Under the pieces are notes generated by a model, which saw only the letters and a list, made by a program, of their open reading frames with translations, made no database searches and had not been told where the DNA came from. DNA of 21,287 nt from an uncultured Akkermansia sp. (lineage in GTDB: Bacteria > Verrucomicrobiota > Verrucomicrobiia > Verrucomicrobiales > Akkermansiaceae), in contig CAJGCZ010000040.1 in NCBI GenBank assembly GCA_904501975.1, forward strand, positions 1-21,287, in the 5' to 3' direction. Position numbers and translations under genes: made by a program. Shown one piece after another: positions 9,179 to 14,973 of this stretch (positions are counted from its first letter, which is position 1; each line of letters begins with the position of its first letter).

Positions 9179-9460
9179 TTATTCTCCTGTCTCGTTCGGT
9201 GTTTCTTCCTCTGTTGTCTCTTGGTCCAATAACTCGTGTGCAGCTTTGAATACCACGGCCGGGTCTATCCCCGGCTGCTTTAGTTCGTGCAAAATGGCGT
9301 TGCGGGCCTCCACCGCCGCCATAAATGACTGCCGGTGCCCACCGTACTTCTTGTCGCCAAAGTACTTGACAAAATTAATATGCTTCCGCGAGATAGCTAA
9401 ACGCCATCCCTGGAATGCTGTTTTTTTATAATTGAAACGCGATATGTTTTTTGCTCTCAT
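9179..9460 (-). CDS. small AP2-like DNA-binding domain protein
   Basis: The 93-residue protein contains GWRLAISRKHINFVKYFGDKKYGG followed by FMAAVEARNAILHEL. This fits the pattern W-x-V/L-x-I-x-R, then K-Y/F-F-x-D-K-x-Y-GG, then a helix with AA-x-x-x-R, seen in short bacterial AP2/ERF-like proteins. AP2 domains bind DNA through a three-stranded sheet packed on a helix. The acidic tail (DQETTEEETPNETGE) is not part of the domain. The frame extends upstream to 9523, but the promoter boxes lie inside that extension, so the ATG at 9460 is preferred. It stands alone, convergent with the preceding gene. Family assignment is by pattern only and the target is unknown. Confidence 0.62.
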   Translation of the reverse strand: MRAKNISRFNYKKTAFQGWRLAISRKHINFVKYFGDKKYGGHRQSFMAAVEARNAILHELKQPGIDPAVVFKAAHELLDQETTEEETPNETGE

Positions 9461-9493
9461 CGGAATAATGAGTGTTCGTACACTGTTATTGTT

Positions 9494-9523
9494 ATTATGA
9501 ATCATTTTGCGTTGACTTGTCAA
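9494..9523 (-). promoter_or_regulatory. promoter of the AP2-like gene with a dyad at the -35 box
   Basis: On the minus strand a consensus TTGACA (9523-9518) and CATAAT (9499-9494) are 18 bases apart, with the ATG 33 bases after the -10 box. The -35 box is half of an inverted repeat, TTGAC-TT-GTCAA at 9512-9523, so a dimeric repressor or the gene's own product could bind there. That role is inference. Confidence 0.65.
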
Positions 9524-9582
9524 GTGTTAATCGCTCTTATTTGTGTTAAATAACATTTTTTTTGAATGGAATTGGCCTGATG

Positions 9583-9604
9583 GTGCACTTGGTGTTATAA
9601 GTGC
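9583..9604. promoter_or_regulatory. inverted repeat between the AP2-like gene and rpe
   Basis: GCACTT and AAGTGC form a 6-base inverted repeat around an 8-base centre, upstream of the rpe promoter. A second small one, TGTTA-AA-TAACA, lies near 9543-9554. They are candidate operators for the divergent genes. Nothing else is seen in 9524-9648. Confidence 0.3.
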
Positions 9605-9648
9605 AAGGGTAAAGAATATGTAGCATGGGGGGCTCTCATCGATTTTTC

Positions 9649-9677
9649 TTGCCAAAGAGCGGAGAAGGGGGTATGCT
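9649..9677 (+). promoter_or_regulatory. rpe promoter (TTGCCA-17-TATGCT)
   Basis: TTGCCA (9649-9654) and TATGCT (9672-9677) are 17 bases apart. The ATG follows 32 bases after the -10 box. The short leader is A/T-rich before the start and has no Shine-Dalgarno sequence. Confidence 0.6.
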
Positions 9678-9709
9678 GGGGGCAGCAACCGAAACCACTA
9701 TATATTTTT

Positions 9710-10360
9710 ATGTTAATAGCTCCTTCCATGCTTGCTTGTGATTTCCGTAGCATCGGTGCCGAGGCTGCCCGCGCTTTAGCCGCCGGGGCAGATTGGTTGC
9801 ATTTGGATGTGATGGATGGTTCTTTTGTGGATAATATTTCTTTTGGCCCGGATATTTGTGCCGCGATTCGTCAGAGCGTGCCGGCAGATGCCTATTTGGA
9901 TGCTCACCTGATGATTGATGCCCCGGACCACTACCTGCCGCGTTTCCTGAAGGCCGGTATGAACATGATTACGATTCATGTGGAGCGTGAGGGTGCAGTA
10001 GATTTGCATGCCACGCTGGCCGCCATTCGTGAGGGCGGAGCCCACGCGGGCCTTGCCGTTAACCCCGCCACGCCGGTGGAGAAGGTACTGCCCTATTTGG
10101 GTGAGGTGGATATGGTGCTGGTGATGAGCGTGGTGCCCGGATTCGGCGGTCAGAGCTTTATGGCCGAGGTGCTGGATAAGGTGCGCGTGCTGGATGCAGC
10201 CCGCAAGGAGCAGGGGCTTAACTTCATTATTCAGATGGATGGCGGTATTGGTGCCGTCCAGGCTCCGCTGTGTGCCGAGGCCGGGGCGGATTGCCTGGTT
10301 GCCGGTTCCTCCACCTTCCGTGCTCCTGATATGGCTGCCGCCATTGCCGGTATGAAATAA
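9710..10360 (+). CDS. rpe: ribulose-phosphate 3-epimerase
   Basis: This 216-residue TIM-barrel enzyme interconverts ribulose 5-phosphate and xylulose 5-phosphate in the cytoplasmic pentose phosphate pathway. Family hallmarks are the opening IAPSMLACDF, WLHLDVMDGSFVDNISFGP with the catalytic/metal Asp, LDAHLMI with the metal-binding His, the PGFGGQSF phosphate-binding loop, and IQMDGGIG, which carries the second catalytic Asp. The length is normal. It is followed after 12 bases by a membrane-protein gene and the two are probably co-transcribed. The start is fixed by the N-terminal motif. Confidence 0.98.
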   Translation: MLIAPSMLACDFRSIGAEAARALAAGADWLHLDVMDGSFVDNISFGPDICAAIRQSVPADAYLDAHLMIDAPDHYLPRFLKAGMNMITIHVEREGAVDLHATLAAIREGGAHAGLAVNPATPVEKVLPYLGEVDMVLVMSVVPGFGGQSFMAEVLDKVRVLDAARKEQGLNFIIQMDGGIGAVQAPLCAEAGADCLVAGSSTFRAPDMAAAIAGMK

Positions 10361-10372
10361 GCTTGCCGCGCT

Positions 10373-11116
10373 ATGGATAAGGGAACAAAAAGCCTCGTTA
10401 ATGTATTTTTAAGTGTTTTGGCACCCGTGTTGGTGCTGGATCACTGCTCGGCGACGGGTGATTCCGTTTGGCATTTGGGTACCACGTGGGCCATGGCGGT
10501 GGCACTGTCTCTGCCTATTGGCTGTGGTATTTACAGTTTCATTACCGAGCGTAAAGTGGAGCTGTTGACGGTGTTCGGCTTGCTGGGTACTATTTTAACC
10601 GGTGTTGTAACTATTTATGCTAACACCGGGGAGGGGATGGCGATTCGCCCCGATACTCCGTGGTGGTATGCGGCTAAGGAGGCACTGATTGCTCTGCTGC
10701 TGGCCGGTGCCATGTTGGTAAACAGCCGCAAGGAGGGCTCCATGCTGCGTGCTTTTGTGTACTCCGATGCCATTTTCGATGTCAAGACCATTGAGAAAAC
10801 CGTAGAAGAGAAGGGCACGACCGAGGAATACAATAAGACGCTTACCCATGCGGCTTACATGACCTCCGCTTCTCTCCTGTTCTCTGCCCTTGCTAATTTT
10901 GCCTTGGCTTTGTATTTTTTGCTGCCGGTGCCTGGTGCTCCTGCCGCAGAGCAGGCCGAGCTGTATAACTATGCAGTCAGCAAAATGACGTGGATGGGGT
11001 TATTGATTATCGGTGTACCTTTGCTCATTACGCTCATGATGGTGATGCGTTACCTGAGCGCGAAGCTCGGGCAAGTCAGCGGTTTGCCTGACGACCGCAT
11101 TTTCTTGCCCCGATGA
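10373..11116 (+). CDS. multi-pass membrane protein, possibly VC0807-like
   Basis: The 247-residue protein has about six hydrophobic segments, roughly at residues 9-27, 36-55, 63-82, 102-119, 163-186 and 210-230. A charged loop (VEEKGTTEEYNK) lies between the fourth and fifth. The pattern of a helix, a charged turn (ITERKVELLTVFGLLGTILT) and an amphipathic stretch ending in SRKEGSMLRAFVYS resembles the VC0807/septation-A-like membrane proteins. That resemblance is weak and no function is proposed. It begins 12 bases after rpe, suggesting one transcript. No signal peptide or catalytic motif was seen. Confidence 0.8.
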   Translation: MDKGTKSLVNVFLSVLAPVLVLDHCSATGDSVWHLGTTWAMAVALSLPIGCGIYSFITERKVELLTVFGLLGTILTGVVTIYANTGEGMAIRPDTPWWYAAKEALIALLLAGAMLVNSRKEGSMLRAFVYSDAIFDVKTIEKTVEEKGTTEEYNKTLTHAAYMTSASLLFSALANFALALYFLLPVPGAPAAEQAELYNYAVSKMTWMGLLIIGVPLLITLMMVMRYLSAKLGQVSGLPDDRIFLPR

Positions 11117-11140
11117 GCTGAGCAATTGTGTGCCTTTTAC

Positions 11141-11353
11141 TACCCGCGCCTGGAGCGCGGGTAATTTACAATTTACGATGTACAAGGTACAATTTGTTAA
11201 GCTTGGCGGCTGCGCCGCACGAGGGGGCAAAGCTTAGCCTCGTTTACCGCCCGCGCCTTAAGCGCGGGAGGCAGCTTATGCTGAGCTTTGCTATCTTTGC
11301 GCCGTAAGGCGCGGAACTCTTAAATTGTACCTTGTACATTGTAAATCGTAAAT
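11141..11353. repeat. MITE-like inverted-repeat element, copy 1
   Basis: Terminal arms at 11163-11195 and 11322-11353 are inverted repeats of about 32 bases with only two or so mismatches. The core of each arm reads GATGTACAAGGTACAATTT or its complement. Inside are smaller hairpins, including GCGGC-TGC-GCCGC (11205-11217), CCCGCGC/GCGCGGG and GCGCC-GTAA-GGCGC. A 9-base perfect stem TACCCGCGC/GCGCGGGTA (11141-11163) touches the left end. The interior shares a GGCGGCTGCGCCGCA segment and a CTTTGCT/ACCGCCCGCGCCTTAA segment with the element at 18995-19216. There is no coding capacity, so any movement would need a transposase from elsewhere. Confidence 0.7.
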
Positions 11354-11377
11354 CCAATTCGTCCCTCGTACTTCCAT

Positions 11378-11421
11378 AAATTGCTATTTGCGGGGTTGAC
11401 ACCTAAAAACTTTAACAGAGC
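11378..11421 (+). repeat. 44-bp dispersed repeat, copy 2
   Basis: This is the same-strand partner of 164-207, sharing AAATTGCTATTTG and CTAAAAACTTTAACAGAGC with a few differences in the middle. It lies just right of the inverted-repeat element and upstream of the rpsA promoter. Nothing coding is seen between 11117 and 11633. Confidence 0.7.
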
Positions 11422-11508
11422 GTCTCTAAAACGGCGCAATGCTTCGCGTATTGTTTTGCATCTCCCTCAAATCTCTGATGGTTAGAGTGGAATTTTAAGA
11501 AAAAAGGC

Positions 11509-11536
11509 TTGCCATGGGGCTGAAAATCTGTACAAT
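11509..11536 (+). promoter_or_regulatory. rpsA promoter (TTGCCA-16-TACAAT)
   Basis: TTGCCA (11509-11514) and TACAAT (11531-11536) are 16 bases apart. A start near 11543 would give a leader of about 90 bases, the longest among the promoters identified here. Confidence 0.6.
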
Positions 11537-11550
11537 GTCCTCCGCGAATC

Positions 11551-11588
11551 CGCCCGGTGGTGTACAGGCGCCCCGAAAATCACCGGCG
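11551..11588 (+). promoter_or_regulatory. hairpin in the rpsA leader
   Basis: CGCC(C)GGTG at 11551-11559 pairs with CACCGGCG at 11581-11588, with one bulged C. The only purine-rich SD-like stretch, GAGGAG at 11599-11604, is 29 bases before the ATG and too far to act directly. An in-frame TGA at 11598 rules out an earlier start. In other bacteria S1 represses its own translation through its leader, and this structure is a candidate for the same role. Confidence 0.4.
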
Positions 11589-11633
11589 TAGGGGCCTTGA
11601 GGAGTCGCGTTAACATTAACTAAACTATTAATA

Positions 11634-13319
11634 ATGAATATTTCTGATCTGGAGGCTTTGATCGATGCTAAGCTTCCGACATTCCGTAAGGGCGACATCG
11701 TGGATGGTACCATCCTCGAGATCCGCCAGCAGGTCGTCCTTGTTGACATTGGCTACAAGTCTGAAGGTGTCATCTCCATCTCCGAGTTCGAAGATGAGGA
11801 GATTGAGGTAGGTGACAAGATTGAGGTTCTTCTTGAGAGCCTTGAGAACGAGGAGGGCCTCGTGGTTCTCTCCAAGGAGAAGGCTGCTCACAAGCAGAAC
11901 TGGGACAAGATCGTGGCCGTATACCGTGAGGGTGGCCTCGTGAAGGGTAAGGTGAAGAGCGTTGTCAAGGGTGGCCTTATGGTCAACGTTGGCGTAGAGG
12001 CTTTCCTTCCCGGTTCTCAGGTTGACATCATCCCCCCCAAGGACCTCAACGAGTTCGTTGGTAAGATTTTCGAGTTCAAGATTGTAAAGGTAAACGACGA
12101 GCGCAAGAACATCGTTCTGTCCCGCCGCGAGGTTATCGAGGCCGAGCGCAGCGAGCAGCGTCAGCGCTTCTTGGAGACCGTTAAGGTTGGCGATCGCGTA
12201 ACCGGTACTGTCAAGAACATCACAGACTTCGGTGCCTTCGTAGACCTCTCCGGTATGGATGGTCTGCTCCACATTACGGATATGAGCTGGGGCCGCGTAA
12301 ATCATCCCTCCGAGATCCTGCACATCGGTCAGGAGCTTGAGGTTCTCATCCTTGAGGTTGACCGCGACAAGGAGCGTGTTTCCCTTGGTCTCAAGCAGCT
12401 CAGCGACAATCCCTGGGCCAACATCGAGCAGAAATATCCCATCAACTCCCGCGTTAAGGGCCGTGTTACCAAGCTTCTCGCTTACGGTGCATTCGTTGAG
12501 CTCGAGAAGGGGGTGGAAGGTCTCGTGCACGTTTCCGAGCTTTCCTGGACCAAGCGCATCACTCGTCCCTCCGATGTCCTTTCTCTGGACCAGGAAATCG
12601 AAGCCGTTGTGCTTAACATCTCCGTTGAGGAGCAGAAGATTTCCCTCGGCGTTCGTCAGCTCGACGAGAATCCGTGGGAGGCTATCGAGGCTCGCTTCCC
12701 GGTTGGTACCATCATCTCCGGCGCTGTGCGTAACCTCACTCCCTACGGTGCCTTCGTGGCTCTCGAGGAGGGTATTGACGGCATGATTCACGTGTCCGAC
12801 ATGAGCTGGACCCGCAAGATCAACCATCCCTCTGAGGTTCTCAAGAAGGGTGACGTTGTTGAGGCCCGCGTGCTCAACATCGACAAGGAAAACCAGCGTG
12901 TATCTCTCGGCATCAAGCAGCTTGAGAGCGATCCCTGGGAGAGCATCGACAGCCGCTTCAAGGTGGGCGATCTCGTTTCCGGTCAGGTTGCCAAGATTGC
13001 TTCCTTCGGTGCTTTCGTCAACCTCGACGGCGACATCGATGGTCTTATCCACATCTCCCAGCTGTCTGAGGAGCACGTGGAGCGCGTCAAGGACGTCATC
13101 AAGGTGGGCGATTCCATCAAGGCTCGCGTCATCAAGGTAGACAAGGTAGAGCGCCGCATCGGTCTTTCCATCAAGGCTGTTAACTACGATCCCGAGCAGC
13201 TTCGTCGTGAGACGGCCGCCTTCGAGACCGTACGTGCAGGCGACATGGTGGGCCTTGAGCAGGCCTTCAACCTGGCTACTGCCGCTGCCGAGGAGTGGAG
13301 CCCCTCTGACCAGAAGTAA
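11634..13319 (+). CDS. rpsA: 30S ribosomal protein S1
   Basis: The 561-residue protein has six S1 RNA-binding OB-fold domains starting at about residues 17, 100, 182, 270, 355 and 442. The last four carry the canonical pattern YGAFV/FGAFV, then GLxHxS and a VSLGxKQL-like end. This matches the six-domain, ~560-residue S1 of Gram-negative bacteria. S1 sits on the 30S subunit and unwinds and holds mRNA for initiation, especially on messages without a Shine-Dalgarno sequence, which is the prevailing type in this window. Codon use is strongly biased (AAG, GAG, CTC, CGC, TCC, ATC) compared with neighbours, as expected for a highly expressed gene. That bias also leaves a long open frame on the other strand, which is not a gene. 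Confidence 0.98.
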   Translation: MNISDLEALIDAKLPTFRKGDIVDGTILEIRQQVVLVDIGYKSEGVISISEFEDEEIEVGDKIEVLLESLENEEGLVVLSKEKAAHKQNWDKIVAVYREGGLVKGKVKSVVKGGLMVNVGVEAFLPGSQVDIIPPKDLNEFVGKIFEFKIVKVNDERKNIVLSRREVIEAERSEQRQRFLETVKVGDRVTGTVKNITDFGAFVDLSGMDGLLHITDMSWGRVNHPSEILHIGQELEVLILEVDRDKERVSLGLKQLSDNPWANIEQKYPINSRVKGRVTKLLAYGAFVELEKGVEGLVHVSELSWTKRITRPSDVLSLDQEIEAVVLNISVEEQKISLGVRQLDENPWEAIEARFPVGTIISGAVRNLTPYGAFVALEEGIDGMIHVSDMSWTRKINHPSEVLKKGDVVEARVLNIDKENQRVSLGIKQLESDPWESIDSRFKVGDLVSGQVAKIASFGAFVNLDGDIDGLIHISQLSEEHVERVKDVIKVGDSIKARVIKVDKVERRIGLSIKAVNYDPEQLRRETAAFETVRAGDMVGLEQAFNLATAAAEEWSPSDQK

Positions 13320-13340
13320 GCTTTTCTGCTTACCTGAAAA

Positions 13341-13388
13341 ACATTCCCGCGCTTGCAAGCCCCGCTTGCAAGCGCGAATGTTTTTTTC
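13341..13388 (+). terminator. rpsA intrinsic terminator
   Basis: A perfect 12-base stem CGCGCTTGCAAG / CTTGCAAGCGCG (13348-13359 and 13365-13376) with loop CCCCG is extended by ACATT/AATGT across a 2-base bulge, and a run of seven T follows. It lies 21 bases after the rpsA stop. Its 3' arm and T-run are repeated inside the adjoining hairpin array. Confidence 0.93.
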
Positions 13389-13969
13389 ACTGCCCCGCGC
13401 AGCGGGGCAATATCACTGAGCCGAAGGCTCAATATCACTCTGCCGTAGGCAGAATATCACTTGCCTGCAAGGCAAATATCACTAAAAAGCCTTGCTGCTA
13501 ATAATTAGCGATATTTGCTACGCAAGTGAAATTGCGGCTGCGCCGCAGTGATATTTGCTTGCGCGAATGTTTTTTTCACTGCCCCGCGCAGCGGGGCAAT
13601 ATCACTGAGCCGAAGGCTCAATATCACTCTGCCGCAGGCAGAATATCACTTGCCTGCAAGGCAAATATCACTAAAAAGCCTTGCTGCTAATAATTAGCGA
13701 TATTTGCTAACGCAAGTGAAATTGCGGCTGTGCCGCAGTGATATTTGCTAACGCAAGTGAAATTGCGGCTGTGCCGCAGTGATATTTGCTAGCGCAAGTG
13801 AAATTGCGGCTGCGCCGCAGTGATATTTGCTGGCGCAAGTGAAATTGCGGCTGCGCCGCAGTGATATTTGCTGGCGCAAGTGAAATTGCGGCTGCGCCGC
13901 AGTGATATTTGCTGGCGCAAGTGAAATTGCGGCTGTGCCGCAGTGATATTTGCTAACGCAAGTGAAATT
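13388..13969 (+). repeat. hairpin array A, left copy (two units plus 41-bp tandem run)
   Basis: Two 189-bp-spaced units begin at 13388 and 13577. Each contains, in fixed order, the hairpins TGCCCCGC-GCA-GCGGGGCA, GAGCC-GAA-GGCTC, CTGCC-GTA/GCA-GGCAG and TTGCCT-GCA-AGGCAA, separated by AATATCACT. A GCTAAT-A-ATTAGC palindrome comes next. After it the linker appears inverted (AGTGATATT or AGTGAAATT) between GCGGC-TGC-GCCGC and TTGC-NNNC-GCAA hairpins. Unit 2 runs into a tandem stretch in which GCGGCT recurs at 13724, 13765, 13806, 13847, 13888 and 13929, exactly 41 bases apart each time. Stems are invariant or nearly so, while loops vary. No coding capacity is apparent. Confidence 0.95.
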
Positions 13970-13991
13970 GCCCGCGAGGCGGGCAGTTTTT
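13970..13991 (+). terminator. possible terminator at the right edge of the left array
   Basis: GCCCGC-GAG-GCGGGC (13970-13984) is followed on the plus strand by AGTTTTT. It lies beyond the 3' end of the minus-strand four-helix-bundle gene; read in that direction its tail is weaker (AATTTC). It may stop readthrough from the array side. Confidence 0.45.
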
Positions 13992-14018
13992 GGGATGGAG
14001 GGCGAATTTCCAGCATCA

Positions 14019-14378
14019 TTACTTCTCCATCCCCAAGCGTTGTTTTACCGTCACAATAGAGGCTATCAGCATTCTACGGATGCTTCCGGCATAATGCTTG
14101 AGTTGTAGAGTTTCTTTTTTCAAATCAGGACAAATCTCAGCAACGATGTTAAGCCAGTATTCTGTCTCATTGCATTCTTTCAGGGCGATACCCAGCTTGT
14201 GAATGAAATCTTCCGGACTTTCTGCGTAGGTAGATTCATGAATATTGGCTCCGATGGAAGTGCCGGCGCGTGCCAATTGATTTTTCAAAAAAGCTTTGCA
14301 TTCTATTTGTTCGTAAAATCGAATTAGCTTGATTGCAAAATCCATCGATGCTTGTTGTAGTTTGCCGTTTGTCCCCAT
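14019..14378 (-). CDS. four-helix-bundle protein (S23 / 23S rRNA intervening-sequence protein family)
   Basis: The 119-residue protein fits the TIGR02436 four-helix-bundle family. Near the N-terminus is MDFAIKLIRFYEQ, and the hallmark second helix LARAGTSIGANIHESTYAESPEDFIHKLGIALKE matches the family pattern R-A-x-x-S-I-x-A-N-I-x-E-x, ending in a conserved K-E-x-x-E-T-x-Y-W. Relatives are encoded inside 23S rRNA intervening sequences, and Avd, the accessory protein of diversity-generating retroelements, shares the fold. The family is basic and thought to bind nucleic acid, but its function is generally unknown. Here it is a stand-alone gene with its own promoter, lying between two direct copies of hairpin array A. 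No rRNA or reverse transcriptase gene is nearby. Confidence 0.93.
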   Translation of the reverse strand: MGTNGKLQQASMDFAIKLIRFYEQIECKAFLKNQLARAGTSIGANIHESTYAESPEDFIHKLGIALKECNETEYWLNIVAEICPDLKKETLQLKHYAGSIRRMLIASIVTVKQRLGMEK

Positions 14379-14385
14379 GTTTGTT

Positions 14386-14413
14386 ATTATAACACTTGTC
14401 CGGTGTGAGTCTA
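14386..14413 (-). promoter_or_regulatory. promoter of the four-helix-bundle gene
   Basis: On the minus strand a perfect TATAAT (14391-14386) lies 16 bases after a partial -35, TAGACT (14413-14408). Only 7 bases separate the -10 box from the ATG at 14378, so transcription should start at or next to the start codon. Confidence 0.6.
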
Positions 14414-14434
14414 GTTTTTTATTGCCAAATATTT

Positions 14435-14893
14435 CACTGCCCCGCGCAGCGGGGCAGTATCACTGAGCCGAAGGCTCAATATCACTCTGCCGTAGGCAGA
14501 ATATCACTTGCCTGCAAGGCAAATATCACTAAAAAGCCTTGCTGCTAATAATTAGCGATATTTGCTACGCAAGTGAAATTGCGGTTTGTAGCCGCAGTGA
14601 TATTTGCTGGCGCGAATGTTTTTTTTTACTGCCCCGCGCAGCGGGGCAATATCACTGAGCCGAAGGCTCAATATCACTCTGCCGCAGGCAGAATATCACT
14701 TGCCTGCAAGGCAAATATCACTAAAAAGCCTTGCTGCTAATAATCAGCGATATTTGCTAACGCAAGTGAAATTGCGGCTTGTAGCCGGATATTTGCTAAC
14801 GTAAGTGAAATTGCGGCTGCGCCGCAGTGATATTTGCTAACGCAAGTGAAATTGCGGCTGCGCCGCAGTGATATTTGCTACGCAAGTGAAATT
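14435..14893 (+). repeat. hairpin array A, right copy
   Basis: Two units start at 14435 and 14627 and repeat the hairpin order of the left copy with the same AATATCACT linker. The centre palindrome and the inverted-linker half follow, but only about three 41-bp-type repeats are present (GCGGCT at 14774, 14813 and 14854), one of them shortened. Unit 1 here shares the GTA loop and the TAC loop with unit 1 on the left. Unit 2 shares GCA and TAAC with unit 2 on the left. One centre palindrome has changed to GCTAAT-A-ATCAGC. The array ends just before the glycosyltransferase promoter, and nothing coding is seen in 14379-14973. Confidence 0.95.
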
Positions 14894-14900
14894 AGTGACA

Positions 14901-14961
14901 TTGCACTGTCGTGTCGTGCGGATATAATCCGCTTGCTTATTTAGCTTGGCTATGTTACAAT
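14901..14961 (+). promoter_or_regulatory. two candidate promoters for the glycosyltransferase gene
   Basis: One candidate is TTGCAC (14901-14906) and a perfect TATAAT (14923-14928) with 16-base spacing, giving a leader of about 40 bases. The other is TTGCTT (14933-14938) and TACAAT (14956-14961) with 17-base spacing, which would leave only 12 bases between the -10 box and the ATG. Sequence alone does not decide between them. Confidence 0.55.
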
Positions 14962-14973
14962 GCGCCCGCTCAC

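Noticed and set aside
11141..11163. TACCCGCGC/GCGCGGGTA stem as terminator of the rpe operon
   Set aside because: The stem is perfect, but ATTTAC follows instead of a T-run, so intrinsic termination is not supported. It is treated as part of the inverted-repeat element.
11628..13358. 576-codon open frame antisense to rpsA
   Set aside because: It mirrors rpsA almost exactly, is Leu/Asp/Glu/Val-rich with no recognisable domain, and is explained by the strong codon bias of rpsA, which removes stops on the opposite strand.
13789..14019. 76-codon minus-strand frame of repeated peptides within the 41-bp run
   Set aside because: It is a translation of tandem hairpins. The 41-base period is not a multiple of three and the frame has no start context of its own.
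14019..14378. Diversity-generating retroelement (four-helix-bundle protein as Avd)
   Set aside because: No reverse transcriptase, no template/variable repeat pair and no adenine-biased variation was found. The protein fits the broader S23/IVP-like family.
13388..14893. Array resembles a CRISPR (short repeats separated by other sequence)
   Set aside because: The constant part is only 9 bases, the intervening sequences are palindromes that recur in the same order between units, and no cas gene is present.
13388..14893. Classical REP/RAYT system
   Set aside because: The hairpins lack the GTAG-type tetranucleotide next to the stem and no Y1 transposase (RAYT) gene is in the window. A distant one elsewhere in the genome cannot be excluded.
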